DNA of 64,000 bases from Yoonia vestfoldensis SKA53. Its GTDB lineage: Bacteria; Pseudomonadota; Alphaproteobacteria; Rhodobacterales; Rhodobacteraceae. Location of the stretch: assembly GCF_000152785.1 (NCBI RefSeq), contig NZ_CH672414.1, positions 151,515 to 215,514 of the forward strand. The letters run 5' to 3'. This document shows positions 1-8,907 of this stretch, one piece after another (the stretch's first letter is position 1; the number at the start of each line of letters is the position of its first letter). The position numbers were made by a program, and so were the translations under genes. The notes beneath the pieces were generated by a model that saw only the letters and a list, made by a program, of their open reading frames with translations, had not been told where the DNA came from and ran no database searches.

Positions 1-777
1 CGTGAACGACTCTGACCCGGTATCGGGTATCGTCGTCGTTGCAGATACTTTTGCAGCGGGTTCGCTGCTGCCCACACCCAGATAGGCCGCCTGGACAGCA
101 GGGTCACGCATCAGGTTTGCAGCGCTGTCTTCATGCACCACACGCGCGTTTTCAATCAGATAGCCCCTGTCCGCAATTGCAAGAGATTGTTTGGCGTTCT
201 GTTCGACCATCAACACCCCGATACCAAGGTCTTTGACCCTTGCAAGATTTTGGAACAGCTCTTTGGAGAGCAACGGCGATAGCCCGAGCGAGGGTTCGTC
301 CAGTGTCAGGATCGTCGGGTTCGACATCATCGCGCGACCGATCGCAACCATTTGCTGTTCGCCACCTGACATTGTTCCAACAATCTGTTTGGTGCGCTCG
401 CTTAGCTTGGGGAAAAGGGTAAAGACCCGTTCGAGCGTCACTCTTTCGTCCTCACGCGCCCTTGCCGAATACGCCCCAAGTGTCAGGTTTTCGCGCACCG
501 ACAGATCAGGGAAAACACCACGGCCTTCTGGCACCAGAGCAAGGCCGACATCGACGATTTTGTTTGCGGGCAGGCCCAGAAGATCGGTTCCTTCCAAGCG
601 GATTTCGCCTGCAACAACGCCCTCGCAAATGCCACTGGCCGCTTTGAGCAACGTAGATTTGCCTGCCCCGTTTGCGCCCAAAATAACGACGATTTCGCCT
701 TTCGAGACCTTGACCGACGCATTTTCCAGTGCGCGGTGTTGTCCATAGCTAACGGTGACGTTGTTAAGCTCAAGCAT
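1..777 (-). CDS. livF: Branched-chain-type ABC transporter ATP-binding protein LivF (3' end cut by window edge)
   Basis: ABC ATPase, the LivF half of a branched-chain amino acid/aromatic acid importer. The reading frame runs from the ATG at 777 down to base 1 with no stop, so at least 259 residues are visible. Walker A GANGAGKST lies at residues 34-42, followed by the signature SGGEQQMVAIGRA and Walker B ILTLDEPSLGLSP. The ATG overlaps the end of livG by 8 nt, so the two are translationally coupled. LivF proteins are usually about 235 residues and end near the motif AYLG; here that motif is present but translation continues about 25 residues, an unusual C-terminal tail. Acts at the cytoplasmic face, powering the LivHM permease. 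The true C-terminus lies outside the window. Confidence 0.93.
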   Translation of the reverse strand, partial: MLELNNVTVSYGQHRALENASVKVSKGEIVVILGANGAGKSTLLKAASGICEGVVAGEIRLEGTDLLGLPANKIVDVGLALVPEGRGVFPDLSVRENLTLGAYSARAREDERVTLERVFTLFPKLSERTKQIVGTMSGGEQQMVAIGRAMMSNPTILTLDEPSLGLSPLLSKELFQNLARVKDLGIGVLMVEQNAKQSLAIADRGYLIENARVVHEDSAANLMRDPAVQAAYLGVGSSEPAAKVSATTTIPDTGSESFT

Positions 778-1501
778 CGTCGTCTCCCAAATAGGCGGTG
801 ATGACTTTCTTGTCGGACAGAACCTGTGTTGGTGTGCCTTCCGCGATCTTGGTGCCGGCAGCCATCACGACGCAGCGGTCACACAGTGACCTGATCGCAT
901 CCATCACATGTTCCACCAGAATGATTGTGCGGCCTTCATCCCTCAGCGATTTGATCAGGTTTATCCCGATCTGAAGTTCCGTCGGGTTCAAACCCGCCAG
1001 CCATTCATCCAGCAAAAGCACTTTTGGATCGCTTGCCAGCGTGCGGGCCAGCTCAACGCGTTTGGTGTCGATATAGGTCAGTTGGCCCAAAGACATATCG
1101 CCTTTGCCGCCAAGCCCCACTCTTTCCAGCAATTTTTCCGCATGTTCGTTGGCGTCATGTCCCCAGCGGCGACGGTGGCCAAAGACTGCGCCAACAACAA
1201 CGTTGTCACGCACGTTCATTGATGGCAGCAGCCGAACAAGCTGGAACGTCCTGCTGACACCCTTGCGGTTGATTGTTTGTGCCGGCAGGCCGGAAATACG
1301 GCTGCCCCAGAGCGACACATTTCCCGCCGTAAGGGGCAGCGCACCCGAAATCAGGTTCAAGGTTGTTGATTTGCCCGAACCATTTGGCCCCAGAAGCCCA
1401 ACAACTTCATGTTCGGCCACGTCGAAATTCATGGCGTTGACCGCAACCAGACCGCCAAAACGTTTTGTCACGCCGCGAAGCGAAAGGACATGATTGGTCA
1501 T
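770..1501 (-). CDS. livG: Branched-chain-type ABC transporter ATP-binding protein LivG
   Basis: Second ATPase of the importer (243 aa). Walker A GPNGSGKST is at residues 38-46. The signature region reads MSLGQL where LivG proteins normally have a YGQQ/SGGQ-type motif, and Walker B is LLLDEWLAGLNP with Trp where Pro is usual; both are deviations but the catalytic Asp-Glu and the switch His (LVEHVM) are kept. It starts 1 nt after the livM stop and overlaps livF by 8 nt. The neighbouring permeases and binding protein make a Liv-type importer certain; the substrate is inferred to be an aromatic acid or similar because of the catabolic surroundings. Confidence 0.93.
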   Translation of the reverse strand: MTNHVLSLRGVTKRFGGLVAVNAMNFDVAEHEVVGLLGPNGSGKSTTLNLISGALPLTAGNVSLWGSRISGLPAQTINRKGVSRTFQLVRLLPSMNVRDNVVVGAVFGHRRRWGHDANEHAEKLLERVGLGGKGDMSLGQLTYIDTKRVELARTLASDPKVLLLDEWLAGLNPTELQIGINLIKSLRDEGRTIILVEHVMDAIRSLCDRCVVMAAGTKIAEGTPTQVLSDKKVITAYLGDDDA

Positions 1502-1502
1502 A

Positions 1503-2438
1503 TTACGTCACCTCATTCGCTTTGGTACGGTGCAAGACTTTGTCCAGCAGACCCACAAAACCGTTTGGAAGAAGATAGACGATCACAAGAAATGCAACGC
1601 CGATGACCAAGGTCGTCTGATTGGGGAAGTTGGACGACACAGTTTCCAGCAAGAACGTGAACGGGATCACCCCGACCACTGGCCCCCAAAGCCGTGACGC
1701 CCCCCCCAGCAGGGCCATGATCACGACCTGAAATGACAGGATTGGCGCAAAAGCAAGCGACGGTTCGATATAGACATAGCGTGGCGCAAGGATGGCGCCG
1801 GTCATCGCCGCCACAGCGCCCGGCACCATGAACAAGAGAATTTTTGCACGGGCTGTATTGATGCCAGAATGCGCTGCAACAATTTCGTCATCCCCGATAA
1901 TGCGAAGTGCAAAGCCAAGGCGGGACCGCCCGATCAGCCAACCTGTCAAAAAGACAGCCGCACAAAGACCCAAAAGCCACCAATAGATTCCGGCTTCATC
2001 AAGATCCGTTAGGACGTAAAGGCCTTTCTGGCCGGTGTTATTTTGCACCCATGTGATGACCTGGCGCACAAGCTCTGCCAGGCCAAGCGTAAAGATCACG
2101 AAATAGACGCCTGACAGCCGCAAAGTCGCAAGCCCGACAAGAGCGGCAAGTCCTGCGCCGATCAGGCCCGCAAGGCCGACCAGCGCCCAGAAAGGAAGCG
2201 TCTCAATCCCCAATCCGGTCACATAAGTCCCGACGCCGAAAAAGGCAGCGGTCGCCAAGCTGATGTAATGCGTCGGTCCCGAAAACAGCGCCCAGGAGGT
2301 TGCAAGCGCGGTAAACATCGCAATCGTGACACCAAGCCCAAGCCAATACCCGGTATCCGCGAAAGGCAGCAAGGCGCAGACGCCAAAGCCGAGCGTTGCG
2401 AGAAGCACGTTTCGTGTATCTGTTCCCGTCAGGCTCAT
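1503..2438 (-). CDS. livM: Branched-chain-type ABC transporter permease LivM
   Basis: Inner-membrane permease, 311 aa, largely hydrophobic with roughly nine to ten predicted membrane segments. The C-terminal half carries the LivM-type loop near GDDEIVAAHSGIN, the EAA-like region that contacts the ATPases. Its ATG overlaps the livH stop as ATGA (2435-2438). Length and order (binding protein, H, M, G, F) are those of the standard family. The substrate cannot be read from the permease itself. Confidence 0.93.
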   Translation of the reverse strand: MSLTGTDTRNVLLATLGFGVCALLPFADTGYWLGLGVTIAMFTALATSWALFSGPTHYISLATAAFFGVGTYVTGLGIETLPFWALVGLAGLIGAGLAALVGLATLRLSGVYFVIFTLGLAELVRQVITWVQNNTGQKGLYVLTDLDEAGIYWWLLGLCAAVFLTGWLIGRSRLGFALRIIGDDEIVAAHSGINTARAKILLFMVPGAVAAMTGAILAPRYVYIEPSLAFAPILSFQVVIMALLGGASRLWGPVVGVIPFTFLLETVSSNFPNQTTLVIGVAFLVIVYLLPNGFVGLLDKVLHRTKANEVT

Positions 2439-3301
2439 GTCACTTTCTTTCCGAACAGGCCCTGCGGGCGGAACAACAAAATCCCCAAAAACATCACATA
2501 GGCAGCGGCAAGCGTCAGCCCCGGGTCAAGCAGACTGGCGACAACCGTTTCAAGAACGCCAAGCAGCAAGGCGGCGACAATTGTCCCGCGAACATCGCCA
2601 ACACCACCCATAATGACGATAATCAACGCCTTGAGCGTGAAGACGACACCTGTTGACGCATCAAGCGTCAGGTAGGTCGAGATGAGCGCACCACCCACGG
2701 CCGTCACAGCCCCGCCAAGCGCAAAGGCCAAAGCCGAGAGGTTTTTTACATCAATTCCGACCAATCGGGCAGATGCGGGCGCAGTGGCGATCGCGCGGAT
2801 CGCCAGCCCTGCACGCGAGCGGTTCAGCCATAAATAGAGCGCCCCGCATATCACAACGGCCATGACAAACGATAGCACGCGGTTTGCACCATATGTATTG
2901 CCCAGCAACTCCACCGGAACCGCCAGGAAACTGTAGGAAAAGTAATCACCGCCAAAAAAGCTCAGCATCAGGCCGACGCCGATAAAGGACAGACCGAAAG
3001 TGGCAAGAATGCTGTCCCGTTCCAACTGGCCACGGTTCTTGGCGCGACTAACCAAGGGTTGCAGCATCAAGACATAAATCAGCCAATTCAAACCAAAGGC
3101 GATCGGGGCGACCACGAAAATCGTCAGGACCGGGCTTAACTGCGTGGATGTATATGCGATGAAAGCAAAATAGCCCCCAGCGACCAAGACCTCGCCATTG
3201 GCAAGATTCATGATCCGTGCGACGCCGTATTGCAGGTTAAGTCCCATCGCAATCAACGCATATGTGCCGCCCAACAAGATGCCAGTGATCAGAATGTCCA
3301 A
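2435..3301 (-). CDS. livH: Branched-chain-type ABC transporter permease LivH (TTG start)
   Basis: Inner-membrane permease of 288 aa. The frame stays open upstream to 3442, but that extension runs into the binding-protein gene and has no family-like sequence. The likely start is the TTG at 3301, giving MDILITGILLGGTYALIA, the usual LivH N-terminus, with a GGGA ribosome-binding site 7 nt upstream. The LivH motif ARIMNLANGE follows near residue 30. It is separated from the binding-protein gene by 56 nt holding a perfect hairpin (3329-3350). A weak TTG start plus an intercistronic hairpin would keep permease levels below those of the binding protein. Confidence 0.9.
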   Translation of the reverse strand: MDILITGILLGGTYALIAMGLNLQYGVARIMNLANGEVLVAGGYFAFIAYTSTQLSPVLTIFVVAPIAFGLNWLIYVLMLQPLVSRAKNRGQLERDSILATFGLSFIGVGLMLSFFGGDYFSYSFLAVPVELLGNTYGANRVLSFVMAVVICGALYLWLNRSRAGLAIRAIATAPASARLVGIDVKNLSALAFALGGAVTAVGGALISTYLTLDASTGVVFTLKALIIVIMGGVGDVRGTIVAALLLGVLETVVASLLDPGLTLAAAYVMFLGILLFRPQGLFGKKVT

Positions 3302-3328
3302 AGCGCAGTTCCCTTTGTTCGTCGGTGC

Positions 3329-3350
3329 GGGGTGGCGCGAACGCCACCCC
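3329..3350 (-). promoter_or_regulatory. Intercistronic hairpin between binding protein gene and livH
   Basis: Perfect 9-bp stem GGGGTGGCG/CGCCACCCC around a CGAA tetraloop. There is no T-run after it on the transcribed strand, so it looks less like a full terminator than an RNA-stabilising or attenuating hairpin of the sort found downstream of abundant periplasmic binding protein genes. Confidence 0.7.
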
Positions 3351-3357
3351 TTTGGAA

Positions 3358-4557
3358 TTATTCCCAGCCGTCTTTCAAGATCACAGGCGATGTGCCATCG
3401 CGGCCCCGCGATGCAACACCCTTGAACACGCCGCCTTGCCACTGTCCGACTGTCCAGAAATCAGCATTCGAGTTGTTCTCATCAAAGCTGATTGGCCCGA
3501 GGATTGTATCAAATGACGATTGCTTGAGATGCGCGGTTACCGCAGCGCGATCAAGGCCAACGGCTTCGATAGATTGCGCCAGGATTTCAAGCGATGCATA
3601 TGTCGTCGCAGAGGCCCAATAGTCAGGCTTGGCGCCAGTCACGGCTTCATGCGCGGCAGCATATTCCATGAATGCGGGACTGTCGGGGTTCACGCCACCG
3701 GCACCCAACACACCCTCTGCAGCTGCACCGAAACGTGCTCCGTAGCTTGGGAAGGGGGTCGCAACAGCCGTGTAAAAGGCCTTCACGTCAAGGTTTTCGA
3801 TCATCGCCTGTTCGGTCAGACCAAACGTATCGGGCGGATAGGACCATGCGACAAAGGCGTCAGGTGCGGCTGCTGCGGCCCCCTTGATCACAGGCGACAA
3901 ATCCTGCGTCCCAAGCGGGTAGGATGTTTCATAGACAATTTCAAAACCGGCCGCTTCGAACAGAGGTCTGGCTGCTGTTGCCAACTCGATCCCGAAAGCA
4001 TCGGCAACATTGACCATCGCCACTTTGTCACCCATCTGGCCCGCATCACGCATATCGCTCAGAACTGCGACAACATCTGCGGCAAGCGCTGTGGTCGTAC
4101 CCAATGTAAAGAACATGTTCGGGAATTGCGCGGCCAATTCAGGCTGCTGGTCGGTGATGGCCGACACAGCAATCTGAGGATAGCCGTAGCGATCAAACAG
4201 CGGTGCCGCGGCAAGGTTCAGGCCGGTGCCATAGGGGGCAATAATGAAATGTGCGTCGTCTTGTGTGGCCAAGCGCTGGACCGCTTTAATTGTCTCGCCT
4301 GGGTTGGTCTGATCATCATACTCGATCAGTTCAATCAACATTTTCTCGCCATCGACCGTCAGGCCACCAGCGGCGTTCACCTGCTCTACCCAAAGATAGA
4401 TTGATGGCCACTGGGTGACTGTTGCCCCGCCGGCCAATGGGCCGGTTTTGGGTGCAACGGCACCGATGCGAATTGTGTCAGCATTTGCGGCATTGGCCGC
4501 CAAGGCGCTTGCGATTGTCAGAGCACTGACGAGTTTCAGGAATGGTCTGCGGTTCAT
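3358..4557 (-). CDS. Periplasmic substrate-binding protein of Liv/HAAT-type ABC importer
   Basis: 399-residue binding protein of the Peripla_BP_6 type. The ATG at 4557 has a strong GGAGGA ribosome-binding site 6 nt upstream; an earlier in-frame ATG at 4650 lies inside the aldehyde dehydrogenase gene and lacks a signal sequence. The N-terminus is a signal peptide starting NRRPFLK, close to the twin-arginine consensus, ending near ANAADT. The mature part begins IRIGAVAPKTGPLAGG, typical for the family. It is first in the order before livHMGF. In this setting it may bind an aromatic acid (compare HAAT-type importers for hydroxycinnamates), but the ligand is an inference. Confidence 0.88.
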   Translation of the reverse strand: MNRRPFLKLVSALTIASALAANAANADTIRIGAVAPKTGPLAGGATVTQWPSIYLWVEQVNAAGGLTVDGEKMLIELIEYDDQTNPGETIKAVQRLATQDDAHFIIAPYGTGLNLAAAPLFDRYGYPQIAVSAITDQQPELAAQFPNMFFTLGTTTALAADVVAVLSDMRDAGQMGDKVAMVNVADAFGIELATAARPLFEAAGFEIVYETSYPLGTQDLSPVIKGAAAAAPDAFVAWSYPPDTFGLTEQAMIENLDVKAFYTAVATPFPSYGARFGAAAEGVLGAGGVNPDSPAFMEYAAAHEAVTGAKPDYWASATTYASLEILAQSIEAVGLDRAAVTAHLKQSSFDTILGPISFDENNSNADFWTVGQWQGGVFKGVASRGRDGTSPVILKDGWE

Positions 4558-4607
4558 TGCGTATCCTCCGTTTGCAATTTGTGGCTTGGGCATTTGCCCG
4601 TCGTGGT

Positions 4608-5993
4608 TCAAAGCGTTGGTGAGCGTCCGTCTTGGTGCGTGGCAATCCACCTTAATTCGGTGAATTCATTGATCGCCTGCTCCCCTCCAAAGCGCCCGAA
4701 CCCGCTTTGCTTCATGCCTCCGAATGGCATTGAGGGGTCATCGTGGACCGTCGGGCCGTTGATCTGGACGACCCCGTATTCCAGCCGGTCGGCAATCGCC
4801 TGCGCACGATCAAGGTCGCGGCTAAACACTGCGGCATTCAAGCCAAATTGTGAATCATTTGCGATTGAAACGGCTTCATCAGCGTCATGAACGCGCATGA
4901 TGCTGGCCAGCGGTCCAAAGGTTTCTTCGCGGTACGCACGCATGTTGGCCGCGATACCGTCAAGCAATGCAGGCTGCATCACGCAGCCATCAATCTGGCC
5001 ACCAACCAGCAGCCGCGCGCCTTTGGAGACCGCATCTTCGATCAATCCATTCACGCGATCGGCGGCTTCGGCAGAAATCATGCGACCAAGCGTGGCCGCT
5101 TCATAAACAGGATCTGCCGCCACGATTTGCCGTGTCCGCGCTTCGAGTTTCGCAACAAAGGTATCGGCAACCGCTTTCACCACAATGATCCAATCGGTGG
5201 ACATGCAGATCTGTCCTTGATTGAAGAAAGCGCCAAAACAGGCGGCCTCTACTGCGGCATCCAGATCGGCATCTTCGAGCACGATCAAAGGGGCCTTGCC
5301 AGACAATTCAAGCAAAACAGGCTTGAGGTGGCGGGCCGCTTCCATCGCGACATCGCGCCCGACGCGGGTCGAGCCGGTAAAGTTGATCCGGCGAATGCAC
5401 GGGTGGGCGATCAGCTGCACCATGGTGTCATGGGCGTCCTCGGCGCTGCTGATCACGCAATTCAGCACACCTTTGGGAAGCCCTGACGCGTTGAGGACAT
5501 CAACCAGATATTGGTGCGTTTTGGGGCAACGCTCTGAGCCTTTCATCACAACCGTATTCCCGCACATGAGCGCACCGGCAATCGCGCGCACCCCCAGCGT
5601 GATCGGCGCATTCCAAGGCACCATTCCCAGCGCGACACCCGCCGGCTGTCGGCGAATGACAGAGCGTTTTCCGCTCTGTGGGTCAATGATCAAGCGATCT
5701 TCCAGCGCAGGACCAAGGCTTGCCACATGCGCCAGCATTCCGATCGCCAGATCGATGTTGAATTCCGTCCACGAACGCGAAGCGCCCACCTCTTCTGCGG
5801 CGAGCGCGGAAAATTCCCGCCGATGCGCATCGAGTGCTGGCATAAGGTTGCGCATGATCTTTGCACGCTCTGCGGTTGTCCAGCGTGACCATTCAGGAAA
5901 TGCCGATGCGGCTGCGTTCACGGCAGCATCGACCGCGAATGCGGCCGCATTCGCACCAGAGATCAGATCTAGCCTAACAGCCGGACGATGCAC
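4608..5993 (-). CDS. NAD(P)-dependent aldehyde dehydrogenase (vanillin/benzaldehyde/salicylaldehyde type)
   Basis: 461-residue ALDH-superfamily enzyme oxidising an aldehyde to the acid. Visible motifs: the Asn-containing VPWNAP, cofactor Lys in VVMKGSE, the Gly-rich NFTGSTRVG, the general-base Glu in LELSGKAP, and the catalytic Cys in NQGQICMST. The C-terminal block DDPSMPFGGMKQSGFGRFGG resembles vanillin and salicylaldehyde dehydrogenases, so an aromatic aldehyde is likely. Starts at GTG 5993 with a GGGGGG ribosome-binding site 7 nt upstream. It is 50 nt upstream of the binding protein gene and divergent from an AraC regulator, so the three probably form one regulated unit feeding the protocatechuate operon. 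Confidence 0.85.
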   Translation of the reverse strand: MHRPAVRLDLISGANAAAFAVDAAVNAAASAFPEWSRWTTAERAKIMRNLMPALDAHRREFSALAAEEVGASRSWTEFNIDLAIGMLAHVASLGPALEDRLIIDPQSGKRSVIRRQPAGVALGMVPWNAPITLGVRAIAGALMCGNTVVMKGSERCPKTHQYLVDVLNASGLPKGVLNCVISSAEDAHDTMVQLIAHPCIRRINFTGSTRVGRDVAMEAARHLKPVLLELSGKAPLIVLEDADLDAAVEAACFGAFFNQGQICMSTDWIIVVKAVADTFVAKLEARTRQIVAADPVYEAATLGRMISAEAADRVNGLIEDAVSKGARLLVGGQIDGCVMQPALLDGIAANMRAYREETFGPLASIMRVHDADEAVSIANDSQFGLNAAVFSRDLDRAQAIADRLEYGVVQINGPTVHDDPSMPFGGMKQSGFGRFGGEQAINEFTELRWIATHQDGRSPTL

Positions 5994-6134
5994 TTCAATT
6001 CCCCCCTGTTCCCGCGCGGACGAACCTCCATAAGTCCACGCAGCAGGCCCGAAACCTTGGCCCGAGGATTAACTTAGGCGAAGGCACCTTGTAATAAATA
6101 TTGATATCTGGCTTTTTATTGTCAGTATCCGGTT
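5994..6134. promoter_or_regulatory. Divergent promoter region between aldehyde dehydrogenase and AraC regulator
   Basis: 141-bp spacer between two divergent starts; A+T-rich between about 6085 and 6125. It must hold promoters for both directions and the likely AraC-protein sites. I could not identify a convincing direct repeat or palindrome by eye. Confidence 0.45.
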
Positions 6135-7046
6135 ATGAAGAAGGTGATCACCGGTCTCGCAACGCATCAAACGACAATCCATGCCGATGTTTTTCATGGC
6201 GGCTTGGGTGACCGGTTTCTGGGTGGCTTGGTGGATTTCCCTGGCCGGACCACCCGGTGCCTGTTGGTTTTGTCGGGTAGCGCTGTTCGCCTGACACCAG
6301 ACAGTGAAGAGACAATTGTCGGTCCTGCGATCAATTGGGGCCCCAAAGATCTCGATACGCGGATCAAGGCAAAGGCGGGCAGTAACGGCGTGATTATGAC
6401 GCTTGGGGATACCACGCTGAGCGATGCCATCGGTCACAAACCCGAAGTCGCCGCACTTCGCCTGATGTCTGGCCGTGAGTTCACGCTGAACCTGCGCGAG
6501 AAACCTGATATCGTCCAGACGCTTTCAACCTGCTTTGCCGCGATCTTCAAAGAGCTGGACGCCGCACAGACCGGCATGGAAACCGTGATCGAGGCGCAAA
6601 TACGGATCATGCTTGTTTCTCTTTGGCGGGCTGGCGTGAATGAAATGATTGAAGATCAAAGCTATAAGACGGCAAACCTGACGCTTGAAAGGTTCCGGCA
6701 TTTGGTTGAGGCGCATTTGCGTGATCGGTGGCCTGTCAAACGGTTTGCTGCCGAACTTGGGGTTTCACCCGACCGGTTGCATGACATCTGCACACGCACC
6801 TTGGGCAAGCCGCCACAGCGCCTTATTCGGGATCGCCTGACTTTTGAAGCGCAAGCATTGCTGCAACGATCACATCAAACACTTGACCAAATTGCCGATC
6901 ATCTTGGTTTTAGCAGCACATCTCAATTCAGCGCGTTCTTCTCGACAGAGTTAGGCATGCCCCCCGGCGCATTCAGAAAGGCAAACGCAGAGCATGCAGG
7001 CAGCTTGCAGAAAATGCCGGTCGCCAGCTATGCAGATTGGCCCTAA
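6135..7046 (+). CDS. AraC-family transcriptional regulator
   Basis: 303-residue regulator. The C-terminal third has the two-helix-turn-helix AraC/XylS domain: first helix pair around WPVKRFAAELGVSPDRLHDIC, second around LDQIADHLGFSSTSQFSAFF, then the family ending GMPPGAFRK. The N-terminal part would bind an effector. Divergent from the aldehyde dehydrogenase and importer genes, which it probably controls; convergent with pcaB (10 nt between stops). Effector unknown; by context an aromatic aldehyde or acid. The ATG at 6135 lacks a strong ribosome-binding site. Confidence 0.88.
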   Translation: MKKVITGLATHQTTIHADVFHGGLGDRFLGGLVDFPGRTTRCLLVLSGSAVRLTPDSEETIVGPAINWGPKDLDTRIKAKAGSNGVIMTLGDTTLSDAIGHKPEVAALRLMSGREFTLNLREKPDIVQTLSTCFAAIFKELDAAQTGMETVIEAQIRIMLVSLWRAGVNEMIEDQSYKTANLTLERFRHLVEAHLRDRWPVKRFAAELGVSPDRLHDICTRTLGKPPQRLIRDRLTFEAQALLQRSHQTLDQIADHLGFSSTSQFSAFFSTELGMPPGAFRKANAEHAGSLQKMPVASYADWP

Positions 7047-7056
7047 GGCTGTGCCG

Positions 7057-8106
7057 TCAGCCTATTCGCGTGATCCGTGCACATAAGTCCTGGGCAGCAG
7101 ACAGGCTGCGTGCGGTGACCGCTGCCATTTGCGGCAGGATCATCCATTCAAGAACCCAAGCCGCACCCGAGCGTTCGTGTTCATGGATCAGGGCGTGGTG
7201 TATGCCCGCAAGCTGCGTCGCGTTGAACCGCGCATTGCTGACAAGCAGTTCGGCAAGTATCGGATTGTGTTTGTGAGGCATGGCAGAGGATCCACCGCCG
7301 CCTTGCAGACTGATTTCTTCGATGCCTTGTTGCGCCATAAGGCAAATGTCTTGCCCCATTTTGCCCAAGCTGCCGGTCACGAGAGAGAGCAGGTTTGCAT
7401 AATCCGCGATGTGATCGCGCATGGCATGTTGCGCTTTGGGCGGATTATAGAGGCCAAGACCGGCCGCCATCTCGGCGGCGATGGCATTTGCGTCATCCGC
7501 CAGCGCAGCGCGATCCCCAACTGCGCCGCCAAGGCTCAGCACTTCAATCTCGGGGCGCAACCGGTCCAACCGCAACGCGTGGCGCGCAACGGGTTGGGAC
7601 CATGTCGCAAGCCTCTCGGCAAAGCGCATGGGCATCGCCGCCTGCATCCGGGTGCGCCCCATGATGATCTGATCGCCAAAACGGTTTGCGAGGTTTTCAA
7701 AACTTGCGTCAAGTGCGCTCAAGCGATCAGCCAATAGGGCGTTGGATGCTTTGATGGTCAGCGCCAGCGCCGTATCGATCACATCCTGCGATGTTGCGCC
7801 CGCATGGATCGCCGCGGCATCTGCGCCCGCGGCCCGTTTCAGTTGCGCCACCAGTTCGGGCACAACGACACCGTCGCGCATCGTGGCGGTCTTGAGGGCG
7901 TCAAGATCGGGTTGAAACTCAACGATCAGGCGGGCGACCTGTTGTGCCTTATCCGCGCTGATCCGACCAACCGCCCCCAAGGCAGCGGTAAAGGCCGCTT
8001 CAAACGCCAACATGTGCCGCATCTGTTGTGCCGGCCCCCAGATGGCAGTTGTTTCACTGTCCCCGAGCAGCCCGCCAAGCCATGGATGGTCTGTGAACCC
8101 TGTCAT
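7057..8106 (-). CDS. pcaB: 3-carboxy-cis,cis-muconate cycloisomerase
   Basis: 349-residue fumarase/aspartase-superfamily enzyme that cyclises 3-carboxy-cis,cis-muconate to 4-carboxymuconolactone, the step after protocatechuate 3,4-dioxygenase. The superfamily signature GSSAMPHKHNP sits near residue 260, and an HAGATSQD block lies near residue 100. About the length of the short bacterial PcaB proteins. It is the last gene of the pca operon and overlaps pcaD by 4 nt (ATGA at 8103-8106). Confidence 0.93.
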   Translation of the reverse strand: MTGFTDHPWLGGLLGDSETTAIWGPAQQMRHMLAFEAAFTAALGAVGRISADKAQQVARLIVEFQPDLDALKTATMRDGVVVPELVAQLKRAAGADAAAIHAGATSQDVIDTALALTIKASNALLADRLSALDASFENLANRFGDQIIMGRTRMQAAMPMRFAERLATWSQPVARHALRLDRLRPEIEVLSLGGAVGDRAALADDANAIAAEMAAGLGLYNPPKAQHAMRDHIADYANLLSLVTGSLGKMGQDICLMAQQGIEEISLQGGGGSSAMPHKHNPILAELLVSNARFNATQLAGIHHALIHEHERSGAAWVLEWMILPQMAAVTARSLSAAQDLCARITRIG

Positions 8107-8882
8107 CGGATCGACTTATGCATCAGATTGATCGCTTCGGCGACAAGATGAGGGGCCTCGATGCAGGGCAGGTGGCCACAACCCGCGATCAGCTGAAATG
8201 TCGCCCCAGGGATCAATGCGCAAAGCCCGCGCACCAGATCAGGCGGGGTGGACAGATCTTCGGACCCGGCAATGCAATGTGTCGGGACGCGTATGGTCCG
8301 GGTGGCGGCGGTAAAGTCGGTGTCGCGCAATGCGGCGCAGGTACCGGCATAGCCGTCGACAGGCGTGCGGGACAGCATGTTGCGATAACCGGACAGTTCG
8401 ACTTGGCGTTCGGCGATGAAACGCGCGCTGAACCACCGCTCAAGGATCGCCGTTGCCAAGGCGGCGAGCCCGCCTGTCCTGACTGCATCAATCCGTGTGT
8501 TCCACATTGCCGCATCACCGATTTTGGCCGCAGTGCAGCATAGCACAAGCCCAGACACAAGGTCAGGACGCGTTGTTGTGACACCTTGGGCTATCAGCCC
8601 ACCGACAGAAACGCCGCAGATCAGCGCCGAGGCAAGGCCAAGGTCATCCATTAATGCCGCAACATCACCCACCAAATGGTGCATGGTGATCTCTGTACCG
8701 TCGCTCAGACCGTGGCCGCGTTTGTCGATGCACAAGACAGGCGTTTGTGCAGGCAGCGCGGCAATCACCGCATCCCAAATCCTGAAATCGGTACCAAGAG
8801 AGTTCAGAAACACGACGGGCCTGCCCGAACCTGCCCGGAACCTGTAATGTAGCGTGGCACCGTTGAGTGAAACAAATGTCAT
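8103..8882 (-). CDS. pcaD: 3-oxoadipate enol-lactonase (copy in pca operon)
   Basis: 259-residue alpha/beta hydrolase that opens 3-oxoadipate enol-lactone to 3-oxoadipate. Nucleophile elbow GVSVGG near residue 93, DKRGHG near residue 50, and a C-terminal His in GCGHLPCIEAP. The start chosen is the ATG at 8882 (MTFVSLNGATLHYR); the frame is open further upstream but that part overlaps the BKACE gene and does not resemble the family. It follows BKACE by 25 nt and overlaps pcaB by 4 nt. A second PcaD-like protein is encoded at 60154-60939. Confidence 0.92.
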   Translation of the reverse strand: MTFVSLNGATLHYRFRAGSGRPVVFLNSLGTDFRIWDAVIAALPAQTPVLCIDKRGHGLSDGTEITMHHLVGDVAALMDDLGLASALICGVSVGGLIAQGVTTTRPDLVSGLVLCCTAAKIGDAAMWNTRIDAVRTGGLAALATAILERWFSARFIAERQVELSGYRNMLSRTPVDGYAGTCAALRDTDFTAATRTIRVPTHCIAGSEDLSTPPDLVRGLCALIPGATFQLIAGCGHLPCIEAPHLVAEAINLMHKSIR

Positions 8883-8907
8883 CGGGCGAAAACGGGGCAG
8901 GCGCGGT

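Noticed and set aside
483..773. 96-residue minus-strand frame inside livF
   Set aside because: It is a shifted frame; the LivF frame from 777 to 1 carries all ABC motifs.
3302..3442. Upstream extension of livH to a 335-residue protein
   Set aside because: It overlaps the binding-protein gene and does not resemble LivH; the TTG at 3301 with a ribosome-binding site gives a normal N-terminus.
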